59,973 nucleotides of DNA from Acanthaster planci. Taxonomy: Eukaryota; Echinodermata; Asteroidea; Valvatida; Acanthasteridae. The notes beneath the pieces were generated by a model. That model saw only the letters and a list, made by a program, of their open reading frames with translations. It did not search any database and was not told the origin of the DNA. Within the stretch, counting starts at the first letter, position 1. Each line of letters opens with the position of its first letter. The DNA lies in NCBI RefSeq assembly GCF_001949145.1, contig NW_019091426.1, forward strand, positions 585,436-645,408. The letters run 5' to 3'. The position numbers were made by a program, and so were the translations under genes. Shown piece by piece: positions 14,101 to 26,800 of this stretch.

Positions 14101-16341
14101 ACATTGATTCCAACCACACCTTCGTTACCGACCATTAGGGCCCTGTCCTTAGGATAAAATCTTCAAATCTCACTCTAATTGCCTCAATCAACATGCTGGG
14201 GAGCCCAAGAAACCTTAGTGCACAGAGCAGGCTCACCTGACCCAGCACTTTGTACTCAGCAGAAAAAAAACTAAATGACTGTATGGTATCATAAGTCCCA
14301 TATCTGGAAGTGTTTGCGAAACTCCACCGGTAAAATAATACCCAGGGATCCATATCATAAATAGGCATAAAGACAAAAGCAGGTGAATCGGGTTTGGCTC
14401 ATGTTTGACTAACAGCCTGATGTCACAGTAGACCGAGGATGTTAAAACATGGTATGCATCCATGTACATTCATGAAATAAATCATCTGGGAATTTGGACA
14501 AAACGAACTTTAATTTCTGACACTTACACTGGTTTGATTCCGTTCTCCACCATGCGAATTGTTCGATAGAACATGCCCATCAGATGACTGTGAACAACAG
14601 CACAAAGTAAAATCCACATTAATTAAAACACAGGAATTTCTAAACAGCTTCTTGGATTGTGATGTGAAACTGTTGGAAAATGAGTAATTTTTTTTTTAAT
14701 TGGAAACTTTGTTGCTTTTTATAATTCTTGGAGAAAAAACCTGGTGATCACCTTGTCGTTTCTCCCTCCTCATTGGTTAGCTGAGATCCATCCTGTCGCA
14801 CAGCAATGAGAAATTGGTAGATACACATGGAAGCGTCAATAGCTATCTTACGACCTTGAAAACATAGCAGAAAAAAGGTTGGAAAGAGTTCTTCACACGG
14901 AAATCACTCATTTTCCCTGCAGTGATGTAGCAAGCACCAGAAATTGAAAACATGTCCTAAAAGTCAAATTTAGTGGAGAAAATATTGTAGCATTTACTTA
15001 GAATTTGGAACACTTAGATTTTTTGAACCAGTCTTATTTCCTAGCCTGACTGTGAAGCCTGCAGGCATGATAGGGTGTTAGCATGGTCAGTATACAACTC
15101 TTTCCTGATGTCCATTGGTACTTTCTTGAAATAAAACGACACAGGTCCAGACATCTATGAAAATAGCAAAATGATGGGAAAACCCAACAGCAAAACAAAA
15201 CACGTACCACTGCCAGTTGCTAGTTGTGGTGTGCATTAATCCGAGTAACTAGACTCTACAAATCGCCTCTTTTAACATGTTTACCATCTGGTCAGCACCT
15301 CTTTGGAAAGAGTTCCATATATGGATGAGCCCGTGCACAAACCCTATGATATTCGTCTAAAAAATTCGAAGTGTTTTCTCAGTAAATAACTTGGTATTCA
15401 TCCCCCCCCCAAATTGATTATTTTCTGGAAATTTTTTGCTTTCAGAGAGTTTCTGATCATATGGGGCCTAAGTCACTGCCGGGAACAATTACTGGCATCC
15501 GAATATAGAACTCTTTTAACATTTGGACAAGGCCGGCGATGCCGGGATTGTAAATTTGGGGACCCTGTTCCTCAGTTCCTATAATCATCATCATAGAGCT
15601 ACAGAAACATTTTAACGTTTGAATTCACCTTGGTAGATGACTAGGCCCATGACTTCATGCTCAACATTCTCAATAAGTGTGGGGTTGAAGTTGTCAAAAA
15701 AGGGCAGTGTTTTGAGTTTTGAAGGAAATTATGAGGGGAAACTGTGTTTTAACACATGACACGTGGTGCAAATTTGCATGGATGGTTTATCAGTAAGAAA
15801 GTCACATTTTCTCACAATTTACAATTGGAAATTTCCAAAAATAGGGTCACTGCAATAAACAGAGCATTACCTTGCCTGGCATTAATTTCTTGGGGGGGGG
15901 CTAGGCCAGGTTGGACGGTGTCTTCATTTCATGACGACTGACCGTAACGTAGTACGGTCAGGGAGTCCACCAGGGCTAGGGGGCGCCGGGAGGCTAACAA
16001 GTTTTACTTAGTTTTGCAAGATTAAAATGACAAAAAGCTGGGGTCCCCAAGTAGGCCCCACCATGTCTAACATGCTAAATGTTAAACTGTTAAGAGAGAC
16101 AATTCGTCGAGTTTCCTAGCTTCATACAGCTACCGCTCAGGCTACGCTTTCAAGTTTCAGCGATTCACAATTACTAGTTTACTCGCATGCTACATATACA
16201 GTCACACGCAATACAATTGCGTTCACAGACAGTGTGTAAATTGTTAGTATTTTACTTACCGAAATAATTTTTGATTTCATTATCTTTCATAGCCACCGGT
16301 GCAAAATCGGCTATCAATCGAGCTAGGTTATGTATTCCCAT
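8134..16341 (-). CDS. FEN1: Flap endonuclease 1
   Basis: Eleven coding exons on the minus strand, in transcript order: 16341-16260, 14854-14752, 14587-14528, 13320-13104, 11792-11656, 11262-11196, 10732-10601, 9484-9398, 8948-8884, 8602-8485 and 8205-8134. They total 1140 nt, or 379 aa (human 380). FEN1 is the nuclear structure-specific 5' nuclease that removes 5' flaps during Okazaki-fragment maturation and long-patch base-excision repair, loaded by PCNA. The N-terminus is MGIHNLARL, followed by the XPG-N region (YVFDGKPP) and the XPG-I region ([20 protein letters not shown]). The seven metal-binding acids are present at D34, D86, E158, E160, D179, D181 and D233. The helix-hairpin-helix reads [11 protein letters not shown]. 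The PCNA box is QGRLDSFF at 337-344, and the tail is Lys-rich. The start has A at -3. Unusual next to vertebrates, where the coding region is a single exon. The exon 4 donor GTTGGT is weak, but the frame and length fit. Confidence 0.97.
11307..11379. repeat. Two-copy 37-bp tandem repeat in FEN1 intron
   Basis: Two adjacent units begin with ACCTGGGTACTGCCCTGTTC at 11307 and 11344 and differ at only a few positions. They lie in the FEN1 intron between the coding exons at 11792-11656 and 11262-11196. No function is evident. Confidence 0.85.
11995..12110. repeat. TGTCCGAA-family repeat fragment
   Basis: CCATGTCTGAATTACTTGGC and GGCTGCAGCCACAACCACAG match parts of the element at 4456-4696. It sits in the FEN1 intron between the exons at 13320-13104 and 11792-11656. 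Ends are approximate. Confidence 0.5.
13527..13648. mobile_element. Palindromic MITE-like element, 122 bp
   Basis: The two ends are inverted copies of each other. The left end reads CAGGGGCCAATTTCAT, then GAGCTGCTTGAGCACA; the right end is its complement over roughly 50 bp with few mismatches. It is non-coding and lies in a FEN1 intron. Related terminal sequence (GCAGCTTTGTGAAATTGGCC) occurs near 6318-6340. I cannot see a clear target duplication, so the superfamily is open. Confidence 0.75.
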
Positions 16342-17896
16342 TTTTGTACGGGATGCTTGACGAATTCACCTTCTCCTCTGCCCTGTTGATGTTGCTTTAG
16401 CTTTTGCATGAGTTGTCAAAGCGCGCCACGGCTTGTCGAATTGTTTTCGTTTCGCGGGAAATCCGTGTGTTTGGCCAAGTGAGAATAATAGCCGAATTGC
16501 AAATAGTAAGTGTATAGGATTCAGGTGTGGCTACGGCTCGTGGGAAGCTGAACGCTCCTATCGCCATCCGTAGCCTCTGCCAAAAGCCTAGTTCTAAATA
16601 TCGAGTCCCAAATGCAGCGCACGATGCCCACGTGGTGCACGAACGGGAATGGGCAGGGCAAGCGGCCGGACGTCATGGACGTGACAGTACTTGTTAGGAA
16701 TCGGAGATCGTGAGGTCGCGACTTTTTCAGCACAAATGATTCATGTCAGTCGAGAAACACGGCTACGTAAGGGTACCCTTTAATTATTTATGTACCGGCA
16801 TGACTGGGGACTAACACCACTGGGCTTGTATCCAGGAAAATAGGCCCTAGACTAAAAGGGTAATTGTGATTGTGGAGGTTCATTGCTGTCCAGCATGTGG
16901 AGAGGAGGGGAAGCCAGGCCACCTGTGATGGCCTAAGGGAGCACGTGGGGGATACGGAGAGCCTTAAATTTGCTTTTCAGCGGGGGCCTGTCGTAAGAAC
17001 TCATCTTTTATCAGGACCAGACTAATTACACAACGAAAATAAGCCTAGTACTTCCCCCATCATTTAGATCTTACCAAGTCAGTAGTTCTACCATGGTGGT
17101 ACCACTAGTCCGATAGGAGAAACAGAATGCCTTTGTGTATGGATTGGGGGGGAGTGACTAGTGGGGGGGGGAAACAGAGTGTATGCTTTGCGTGTTAGGT
17201 CTCTCTCAAATGACGTCACTTCCTACAAATTGCCACTTGCATCGGCATTTTTAACTTCAATTTGCATGACGTGCTATATATTTCAATCAGCACGTGCACG
17301 AGTTTCAAACGTTCAGATGCCATTGCATCTACAAAGATGGCATCCAATGAGAGAGATCTATGGGGAGGGCCAGGAGTCCAGAATGTCAGCATCTTGTGCA
17401 TAGCGTACTTTAGTTTATGGATGACCCTATACATGGTGAAATCTGGTGAAAAAGACTGAGACTTGTTTATGTACTGTTTATCAATCATCTATGTGCATGT
17501 GTTTGGGCACAGTTTTTTTATGTATGCAGTTACTCGATTTTTGCGTGATCGGTCAATCCCACTGCACGATTTGTCACTAATTCTGCCATTAGCCAGTCGC
17601 CTTTTCTTTGTAATTCGTGATTATGGAAGATTGTTTCAAAATAGCTGTGGAAGTAAAGTTGGAGATTTGTTCAGAATCGACCAATCACGCAGAGCGATCA
17701 GGCCATTTTGCACATCAGCCAATCACACCCATGGTATTAAAATATATGTAGGGGAGTGAGCTGAGTGGTACCAGATTGCTAACTTGTGTTTCATATTTCT
17801 TTAAATGTTCTCAACAGACGTGAGTCTTTCAAGCCACAGAGGGCACTGGTCCATACATCCTAGTTCAAACTGGTTCCCACCTGAAGATCGTCACCC
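16342..17896. promoter_or_regulatory. Divergent FEN1/PIGN promoter region
   Basis: The start codons of FEN1 (minus) and PIGN (plus) face away from each other across these 1,555 bases, so both promoters should lie here or begin here. The FEN1-proximal 130 bp is richer in CG and contains E2F-like sites. The PIGN-proximal part (17160-17890) is AT-richer and may contain a 5' UTR. Poly-G runs occur near 17147 and 17163. Whether the genes share control elements is inference. Confidence 0.6.
16450..16461 (-). promoter_or_regulatory. Consensus E2F site upstream of FEN1
   Basis: TTTCGCGGGAAA matches the E2F/DP consensus on both strands and sits about 110 bp upstream of the FEN1 start codon. A second GCGCGCC core lies at 16421-16427. 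FEN1 is an S-phase replication gene, so E2F control is expected from family knowledge. Binding here is not shown. Confidence 0.65.
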
Positions 17897-20800
17897 ATGG
17901 ATGTCTGGCTTATTGCCGTGGGACTCTTGGTCCATATTGTCTTCTTCTACTCCATCTTTGACATCTACTTCACCTCCCCCCTGGTGCACGGAATGACGCC
18001 CCGCACTACCCCCTTGGATCCTCCTGCGCGCCGCCTTGTTTTGTTCGTCGCTGACGGGCTGAGGGCTGACAAGCTGTACGAGTTGGATGAGAGTGGTCAC
18101 ACGAGGGCGCCATACCTGAGGTTGGCACACGCGTCAGTTAATTCTGCTTGTTGTCTTATTTCACCAGAATGTGGACGCCGTGCAGGAAATTGTAGATTAT
18201 TGCACTGTGTGCTTAGGCTATGACTGATTCTCTGAATCTGGCTTCTAGACATAGGTTTCAGTCTTATGACGTGTACCTTTCTTCACAGGCGCATACCATA
18301 CAAACCATTTTACATGTGGTTTTCACTCACAATAGCCATGGAAGGATACGTTATGCTGTTTGCATGTGTGTCGTAGAGTCCTCATGCAGCAATTGCAGGT
18401 GTGTGAAGGAAATGTTACTTACACGGCCAACAAGCAGTGGCGTAGCCAAGGGGGGGACCTGGGGGACACGTGCCCCCCCCCACAAATTTCTGGTGTCCCC
18501 TAGGTGCCCCCCAATAAAAAAAAACCAGATGAATGGATATTGAACAAGGCTAACAAAAACTTACTTCCAAAAGCCACACCACTGAAAGCTGGTGCCTCCT
18601 TTGTGACCCCCCACTAGTAAAATCCTGGCTACACCACTGCCAACAAATACTGCATATTTGCCTTTTTCCACAGAGGCCTATTCAATTCAGTGTTTGTTGG
18701 CATGGGTAAATTTACAAGGAATCTCTGTTGAGTTTGTATAGTAATGAAATATCGTGAAACAAGTATGGATATACACAATGAATGTAAAACAATGTATCGT
18801 ATTTGGAAAGGTACTTAAGATTGTGGTTGCCGCTGTGTTAAATTCTAATGGAGCTAGCGTCTTCATTTCCAATTGCGTTCAATATGAAAGCCACACAACA
18901 CCGATGGCCAAAATTTCACACCAGAGTCCAAATTACTGTTATTTTTCCGTGTCCCATCATCTCGTCCCTATTTTCTGTTTCTTGACAGGAGCATCATAGA
19001 GGAGAAAGGATCGTGGGGAGTTTCCCATACGAGAGTACCCACGGAATCACGACCGGGCCACGTCGCCCTCATCGCCGGATTCTACGAAGACGTCAGTGCT
19101 GTTGCAAAAGGTGATCAGACAACACTGTACCAAAATGTTCCTGTTCAAAACAGCAAGCCGTGTCATGTGCCTAGGCGTAATCTGCTGACCAAATTTTGGG
19201 CTCCATTTTGGAAATCTTCTAAGCGAAAAATAGTGCCTAGCTATTCTTTGGTGCTTAGCCAAGTCAGCGAATAACCAGTCACAGAATATAAATTACACTA
19301 CAGTTTGGCCGGTAACCTTTTTTCCAAAGCAAGTATTGTCAGTGCTTCACAGAATTTGGTACTTGGTAGTTCTTTGAAATTGGCTGCAGATTAAGACATT
19401 GAAGCGATACTGTGCTCAAACATACACCCTGATTAATGTATGACCAGAAAATGAACTTCGTCAGTTTCTTGACCTCAAAGTCTTGCAAATAAGCTAAAAT
19501 CCAATTTTTGGTTCTGATGAGATTTGATTGATTTAAATGCAAAGAATGTGCCATTGGTTCTCTGCACAGTGCTGATCTTAGTTGGGATAGATTTGGAAGG
19601 CTTCCTGGCAAATATACTTGGGGGAAATCATTCCTGTTCCAAAGTTTGTTGAAAAAGGCAAGAACGCTTCCTTTCTGTCTCTAAGGGCAGATATGAAAAT
19701 GTTGTTTCTCTTTGTGCATTTAAGATTCTTACCTGTGTTGTCTCTTTGACGTTCTCAGGTTGGAAGGAAAATCCAGTGGAATTTGATTCCGTCTTCAACG
19801 AGAGCCGATACACCTGGTCCTGGGGAAGTCCCGACATACTGCCCATGTTTTCCAAAGGTATTAAAATAATCCAGTGCCCTCGCCTGTCGAAGATTTTACT
19901 ATCGTCGTCACTTCACGCCCATCCATGGCATAACTGGACTGACTGGCCTGAGAATATCTTTCCTGTTGTTGGCAGGTGCTACAGGGAACCACGTCTTCAC
20001 CCACACTTATCCGGCCGGCTACGAGGATTTTGCTGATGAAGACGCCTCAAGACTGGACATGTGGGTGTTCGACAAAGTTAAGGTAAACTGTAGCAAGCAC
20101 TGCAGATCTCTCTATTATTTGAGGAGCGGTTATAAATACACTACTCAAAAAAGTTTCGGACCACTTTTTTCTTAATTTGTCATTTTGTTCCAGCAATGAG
20201 TGGGGTCTAGTTCTTTCGTTTTGTGTTTGTCTAGATGGTGGTCTCATTGGAATTAAAATTTAAAATGTTTCAAAACATCAAATGCACATTTTCAGCAGTA
20301 AAATATCTCATATAAAAAAGTATACACAAAATAAAAAGTGGTTCCAACTTTTTTGAGTAGGGTAATAATGGCTTTCTACCGTTTGGTTCAACAGTTTAAG
20401 GTGTTGAAACCAGGAAAAGTTGTGTTTAATGTGTCTTTACTGATTGTTTGTTGAAATACCCCCGCATTAATGTAGTCATATAGATTAAACTTTGACTAGG
20501 AAGTTGTAGATGGCTTTCGTTGGGAAATTGCTTGGTGGTGCGCTGTTTCGCGAGAAAAGTGAATTAGAAAAGTGTGACCAGTTTTCAGGTTAGATCATGT
20601 ACACAGGATCCCAGTAAGGCAGCCAGGCAGGTGTCACCTTAAATGGCACTGAAAAATTGTTCCACTCAGAGTACTAAGTGATCAACCTATGTTTATTTTT
20701 TTTTCTCCGTCGTAGGAATTTGTCCAAGATGTTAAGCAGAATGACACCCTTGGCAAAATGGTGTCCTCTGACAGAATTGTCCTTTTCCTGCATCTGCTCG

Positions 20801-23800
20801 GCATTGACACAAACGGCCACGCACACAAGCCGTTCTCCGAGGAGTACCTTACCAACATCAGGTTGGTGGATGCTGGAATACGAGAGGCAGTGGAGCTGAT
20901 AGAGTCTGCCTTCGAAGGAGACGGGAAAACGGCGTACGTGATGACTGCCGATCACGGCATGACAAACTGGGGTGAGTTTGAAGAGATAAAGCTGATAAGC
21001 AGAGGGTATCGCATAAACAAATTTATCTGCTGAGCAAACATTAGCCAGGGACCAGTTTCAAGCAGTAAGCATAACACAGCCTTCTGGCCGGTACCCTGTT
21101 TTTGCTGAGGAGACAGTTTCTGTGCTGGGCAAGGTTTTCTGTGATGTTTTCCAACGGAGGGAAATGGGCCTAGCTCTTCAGCCAGAAAATTCACTCGGCA
21201 CATTTCTGTCCCCTGCCAAAAATTTCCCTGTGAACCATTCACAAGCAGTTTACATCCAAGTGTATTTAGCTAGTAAATACTTTCTACCAAGTGAGGCATT
21301 TTTCCGTGTACTCAGCAGCTCCGTTAAATCAATCTCAGATTGAAGACTTAGGGTCAGATTGAAGGCACAGGCCACACACAAATTGAGTGGCTACGGCTTT
21401 GTGTAGCAAGCGTCTATGGGAAGTGGCTTCATCGGCTAGCCACTGACTTCTATAGACATGTGTGTAATCTTCAGCCACAGCCGTAACCTTCAGACAATTG
21501 TCAGATACCCATTCTTTGGCCATGTCCGAAACAAATTCCAGAGTTATGACTACATCTGTTGTCAGCGCGTTTCCACATATCTTCAAAGGAGAGAAAGACT
21601 AAACCTAACTCAAAACAACAGCATTGGATGCAGCCAGTATCTTCATGAGGAACTACAATTTCATACAAATAGATTGCTATTTTTCACCAACATTTTGAAA
21701 GCAAGTTGAGTATTAGGTGTAACGATCCCACAGTAGTCCCTTGCAGTTCTTGTGTTCTAAGTTCATAAAACAACGACCCTTTCACGATTGTCGAAAGGCA
21801 GCCTTTCTTCAAGTAACATAAACCTGTGCTCCTTCAGTTGGCAACATTGTCCAGTGATGTGCCCCTCTCGACCGTTTATCATTCTGTTACACAACTGCAG
21901 GTTCCCACGGTGCCGGTCATCCACATGAAACTCTGACCCCGATTGTGGCCTGGGGTGCTGGGGTGAACAAACCCTCTACGCCAGGCAACGCCGAGGAGTA
22001 TTCCGATGGTTTTTCTCAGTGTAGGTAGTCAGGGATCTGGTGATCTTTTGTAGTCAGTAACCCGTATGACCCAACGGTCAGAAGATTCTCAACCAAATTA
22101 CAGAAGTTGCAACGGGAATAATGCCATTTTCCACTGAGAACAAGTTTGAAACAAAAGGAAGTCCCGTGTGAATTAATCTTTCGCCATTATGTCTGCTTTC
22201 TAAATTGGGAGTTGTCCGGTCCAGCAAGTTCGTAAGAACCATTGGACGAGGAGTAGTTCATTTCTGACATATTCTGCGCTTTCAGGCTGATATCAAAGTG
22301 TGAATGAGCTCTGTGGTCATTCTTCTTTGCAGTAATCAACAACCAGCAATGCTACCAACCCAAGCAGGTTGGTTCACTATTGTCCACTATTAAACAAGGC
22401 CAGTCATTGTTGACAAACTTTTTCTTGGTAGTTAGTTATGAGAAATGTGGTTAACCTTTGACCTTGATCAAACTTGCTTCTTTGCCAGTGTGGAAGTTGG
22501 ACCACCTCAAGCGTCAGGACATCAACCAGGCGGACATCGCTTCTCTGATGGCATCATTGATCGGCACACCGTTCCCGCTGAATTCGGTGGGTTTGCTCCC
22601 CCTGGGTTTCCTTGACAATACAGGACACTACAAGGCAGAGAGCTTGCTGACCAATGCACGGCAGATACTGGCCCAGTATGAGGTTTGTTTTTGTTCAAAT
22701 GACCCTTTTTAAAATTTCTTTTTGGGGCGTCAAATTATAAAATGAGTGTTTTTCATAATGTGACTTGGAGTTGAAGGCCTGTCGCCTAAAAGTGGCCAAT
22801 ATGGCGACTTGTGACTCGTCTCCCCAGAGCAGGTCACATTTGGTAATGTCATCCGCATTGTATGCAATGTGCCTTGTGAGAGATTATGAGAAGGAACTCC
22901 TCAATATCCTCAGGTGGGACTCAAACCGATGTCCCTCAGCCTACCAGTCCAGATGCTTGTCCCTTGTGAACATATCCTTTCCAAACTTTTTGGCTTCTAA
23001 GAAAAGTGTTCAGAAAATTGAACGAAAGCATATAAATTACACCTATCACCAACCAGGGTTCAAGAGACTTATTTCGGTCACAAGATACTGTCTAATTCAA
23101 TTAATAGTTACATTTTGTTCTTTGAAAGGTTTTAAAGCTCTGCATTGACTGGCCTTGGTATTTCCTCTTTTTAAAGGTAAAGGAGAAGCACATGCAGGAG
23201 ACGACGTTGGCCTTGTTCTTCAGTCCCTTTAAACCTCTGTCTGCTGGACAGAAGGCTGACATCCTGCGTACCATCCAAGCTCAGATCAGTAAAGGCCAAA
23301 CTGATAATGCTGTGAGTAACTCGGCAGGCTCCCATCAATTTAGGCCACTGTAAGGACACTGTTTACCACTTTACACCATGAGGTGTAAATGCGATCTCTC
23401 TGTCTGTGCACAGAGATGACATGTCCAGTCTGTCTTAATCACCTTGGCTGATGTCAAAACAAACACACAAGCTCCGACAATTCTGTGGAGGTAGACCTTT
23501 TGATAAACTCAACTTGGCTGCCGTGTATGACCTATTGTGATGTGGTGGCGTCTTGGGAATTGTTGGCCTGCAGGATTTTATCCTTTTTGTTCAAACGGTT
23601 TGTACTCCCAAGTATTAATGGAGGTTTAGTGTTAGGTATTTCTTCCCTGTATATATTAGGCTCATATAGTGATAGATCTTATCAATGTCATCAACCTCTC
23701 TCAGTAAAATCCAATGTGAATTTCTCCCCTTTCAGATATCTACAACACATGATCTGATCCAAAGGGCTTTGGATGGTTTAAAGTACTACCACAACTATGA

Positions 23801-26800
23801 TAGATTCCTGTTGGGGTAAGATCAAGGTCAACTTTATTTTGCAGTAGTCCTTCAAATTGGAAACACTGATAGATGCTGTGCACAGGTTGGAGCTCATCAG
23901 TAAGAATGCAGATCATACTAGATGTTTAGGCTTAACATTAGCAACCATACAGTGGAATTGTACCCATTCCGTGGAAAATTGGGAACTCACTCTCAGTGCC
24001 AACAATGCCTGTGAATCATTGTACAGAAGCTGTGTGTCTGTCCATGAGTAGCCCCCCACCAACAATGTTAATAGTTCATGTGCAAAGTCCATTGTGTTCT
24101 GAAATCCTTGATGATTGAGTAATAGTGACGCCCCTGCCCCCCCCCAAAAAACCCACACTTATAGAAAAACCATTGTTCAACCTAACACAGCTGTTTGGAT
24201 CTGTAACTGGAAATTGCACTCGGCAATTTTTCTTTGCTAAGCAGCATGCAGGGAACCAATCGCAGTCAATGTAGGTTTTGTGATACACTGACCGATAAAC
24301 CTTTTGTTGCTGAGCAAATCATGCTGAGCAGATCCGTATTCCTGTAAGCAGCTTCACAAACTTGGCTTCAGTCCCCAGTTAGACCCCTAACTTGCCAGCC
24401 TCCATCCTGCAGGACCAGCATCTTAATGGGTTACCTGGGCTGGATGGCCTACATCCTCCAACACCTCCTCAACTTCCACACATCCATCCCCAAGCCGAGA
24501 TGGACCAAGCTCGACGGCCTCACAGCCTCTGGTTTTCTTGTCAAGTGGGGGCTGGACATTGTCTTCACCGCCCTCGGTCTGGTTGTAGTCTCTCTACTAA
24601 CAATCCAGTCCTCACCAGCGATGTATTATGTGTACTGTTTGCTACCTGTTCCTCTGTGGTACACCGCTGTAAAACAGTAAGTCCAAATTTGTATCAAGAC
24701 TAGTGAATATTTTAGTTTCTTTATTGCTAGCATTAACCACTTCATGCCAGGGCATTTTCCAATGTTGATGATGCTGGGCCGGCATGACTATCATTTTTTT
24801 CGTTTTCAAAATGCTTCAAAAATTCATCATTTCATTTAACGGTCGTTTATAGCCTCACGAAGTAATCTTCCAGCACTATTCTAAGTTGATAGGTGACCTT
24901 CATTGACGCCCGAGTATTTCAGCCAGGCCTGCAGCCTTGTAAACAGAGCCCAGATTGTGCGGTGTTATATAACTGTCTTTTGTTAGCGAACCTGGCTCAG
25001 TGCACTGCTGTCCTCTTTTCAATAGGGGCCAGATTAGCGTGCAGCGGTGCTGTGTGGCTCATCGCTGCGGTGGTGGAGCGCTTTTGTCCCCGGTGGTAAT
25101 CCGCTTGCTCTCAATGCCCCAAAGCCTGGTATAGGGTTTCAAAACAAGGCTGGATTATCACCACTTTTGAGAGTGAAAAATGTTGCTAATGCCCAGCAGC
25201 CTGGTCTTTTGTTCGGAGTACGGTCTTTTGTTACAGGGCCTTGTTTCCTTTGTCCGAGTTCGGAGACCCCGGCCACGCATATAAACCATACGTCTCTGAT
25301 CCTGGAGTCCCTGGCAGGAAGTGGTTAATTGTCGGAGCTGCTCTCAGAATTCGTAACAGAAAAGATGATGGAGTTTTAGTAAATGCCTATTTTTCAATTC
25401 TAATTTGGTAGATACAGTATATTCTATCAAGCGGTCAGTCACATTGTCTCCGTCGTTGGATTCTGCAAGCTGATTGGCTACTTGATGCTGGGTGTCATCG
25501 CCATGGAGATTGTTGTCTTGAGCATGTTTTGGAGGGAGGTGCTCTCCTTGGGTCTTGTGGCCATCGCGCTGTGGCCTTTCTTCACCGAACTCAGGCACCT
25601 CAATAAGGTTTGTGCCGCTGTCAGAACTACTCCCGATTTTCAGCCTTTCAGTTTCACTCTATTGCTGTCTGATGTGGTTACCTCTTTGTAGGGTTTCGTC
25701 GCCGGTTGGACGGTATCCTGTTTAGCTGTGGCTGTCTTCCCTTTACTCCCAGTGGTTGGCAGGGATGCAAATATCAACTTAGTGTGAGTAACAATGTCGT
25801 ATCACAGCTGTTTATATTTCTGCATATCTGTATTGCGTGTCTCCTTGATTGGTTGAGTTGTCTGTTTACCTGCCTGTGTTGTTCTTGTCCGTCCAAACTT
25901 CTGAGTGAGCCATGTTTCTATGTCCATAAGGCAAGTTTATCTGGTAGTGCAAAATGTATGAAGTAGATACCATTGAAAATTAACTTGTTCCATCGAGTCT
26001 TAAAATACACGAATGAAATTTTAAAAACACCAAAAGAGTACACCCTCTAGTGGTGGCATGTTCTCTGAGTAGACACTTCATAGAATATACCATCATCAAA
26101 GGGTCCACCTCAAATCCAAACCAAGTCATCACCAGAAAATTAAAATATCTACAAGTAATCATACAAGCATAGACCACACCACAAAAAGCTGTTGGTTTTT
26201 TTTTTCAAATATCCAGAACGTTGGCGGGTGTCCTATTCCTCCTGAGCAGCCTGGGTGCCCTTCTCTACCTCCGCACCCACCGCCACCCCCTGACGAACCC
26301 AGTCCATTCCGCCATTGGTCCCCTTCAACTGGTCATCTTGGTCCTCTCCATCTACGTCGTCAAGAGCACCTGGGCCAGCCTGGGCAGCAAGCGGGGGCTC
26401 CCTCTCGTCAACCAGTGCCTGAGTTGGGCCACATTCGGCTCCTCATTTCTTATACCCGGGTTAACGTCCGTGGAAGTAGTTTCACGATTGTTGAGCACGG
26501 CCATGGCTTTTGCTGCTGTCTTTTTACTAACTAGTACATCGTATCCTTTTCACAATGGTTACATTCAGTCAAGAAATGGAGAAGTCCTATTTTTGTGTTT
26601 ATTTCTGAATGATACAAATTTAAACAATGAAAGACCAACAAAGGCTCTTTCCGAGTAGTGTTGATGCCTTTTTTTCCAGTTTGGTTACTTGTGTTAGCAA
26701 GAACAAATTCTTGAAGGAATAGGCCCAAACTTCCTTGAACAAATTTAACTTCTTGAAAGAGAACTGCAGAGCTTGCCAATATTTGTAAGAGCCACCTTAT

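Noticed and set aside
15893-15902. Poly-G run as a G-quadruplex regulator
   Set aside because: Single G or C runs recur throughout the window (for example near 39730, 40071, 55621, 59937) and lack the four-tract spacing needed; treated as background.
22765-23148. 127-codon ORF in PIGN intron 7
   Set aside because: It overlaps a tRNA-derived repeat read on the other strand and has no protein motif.
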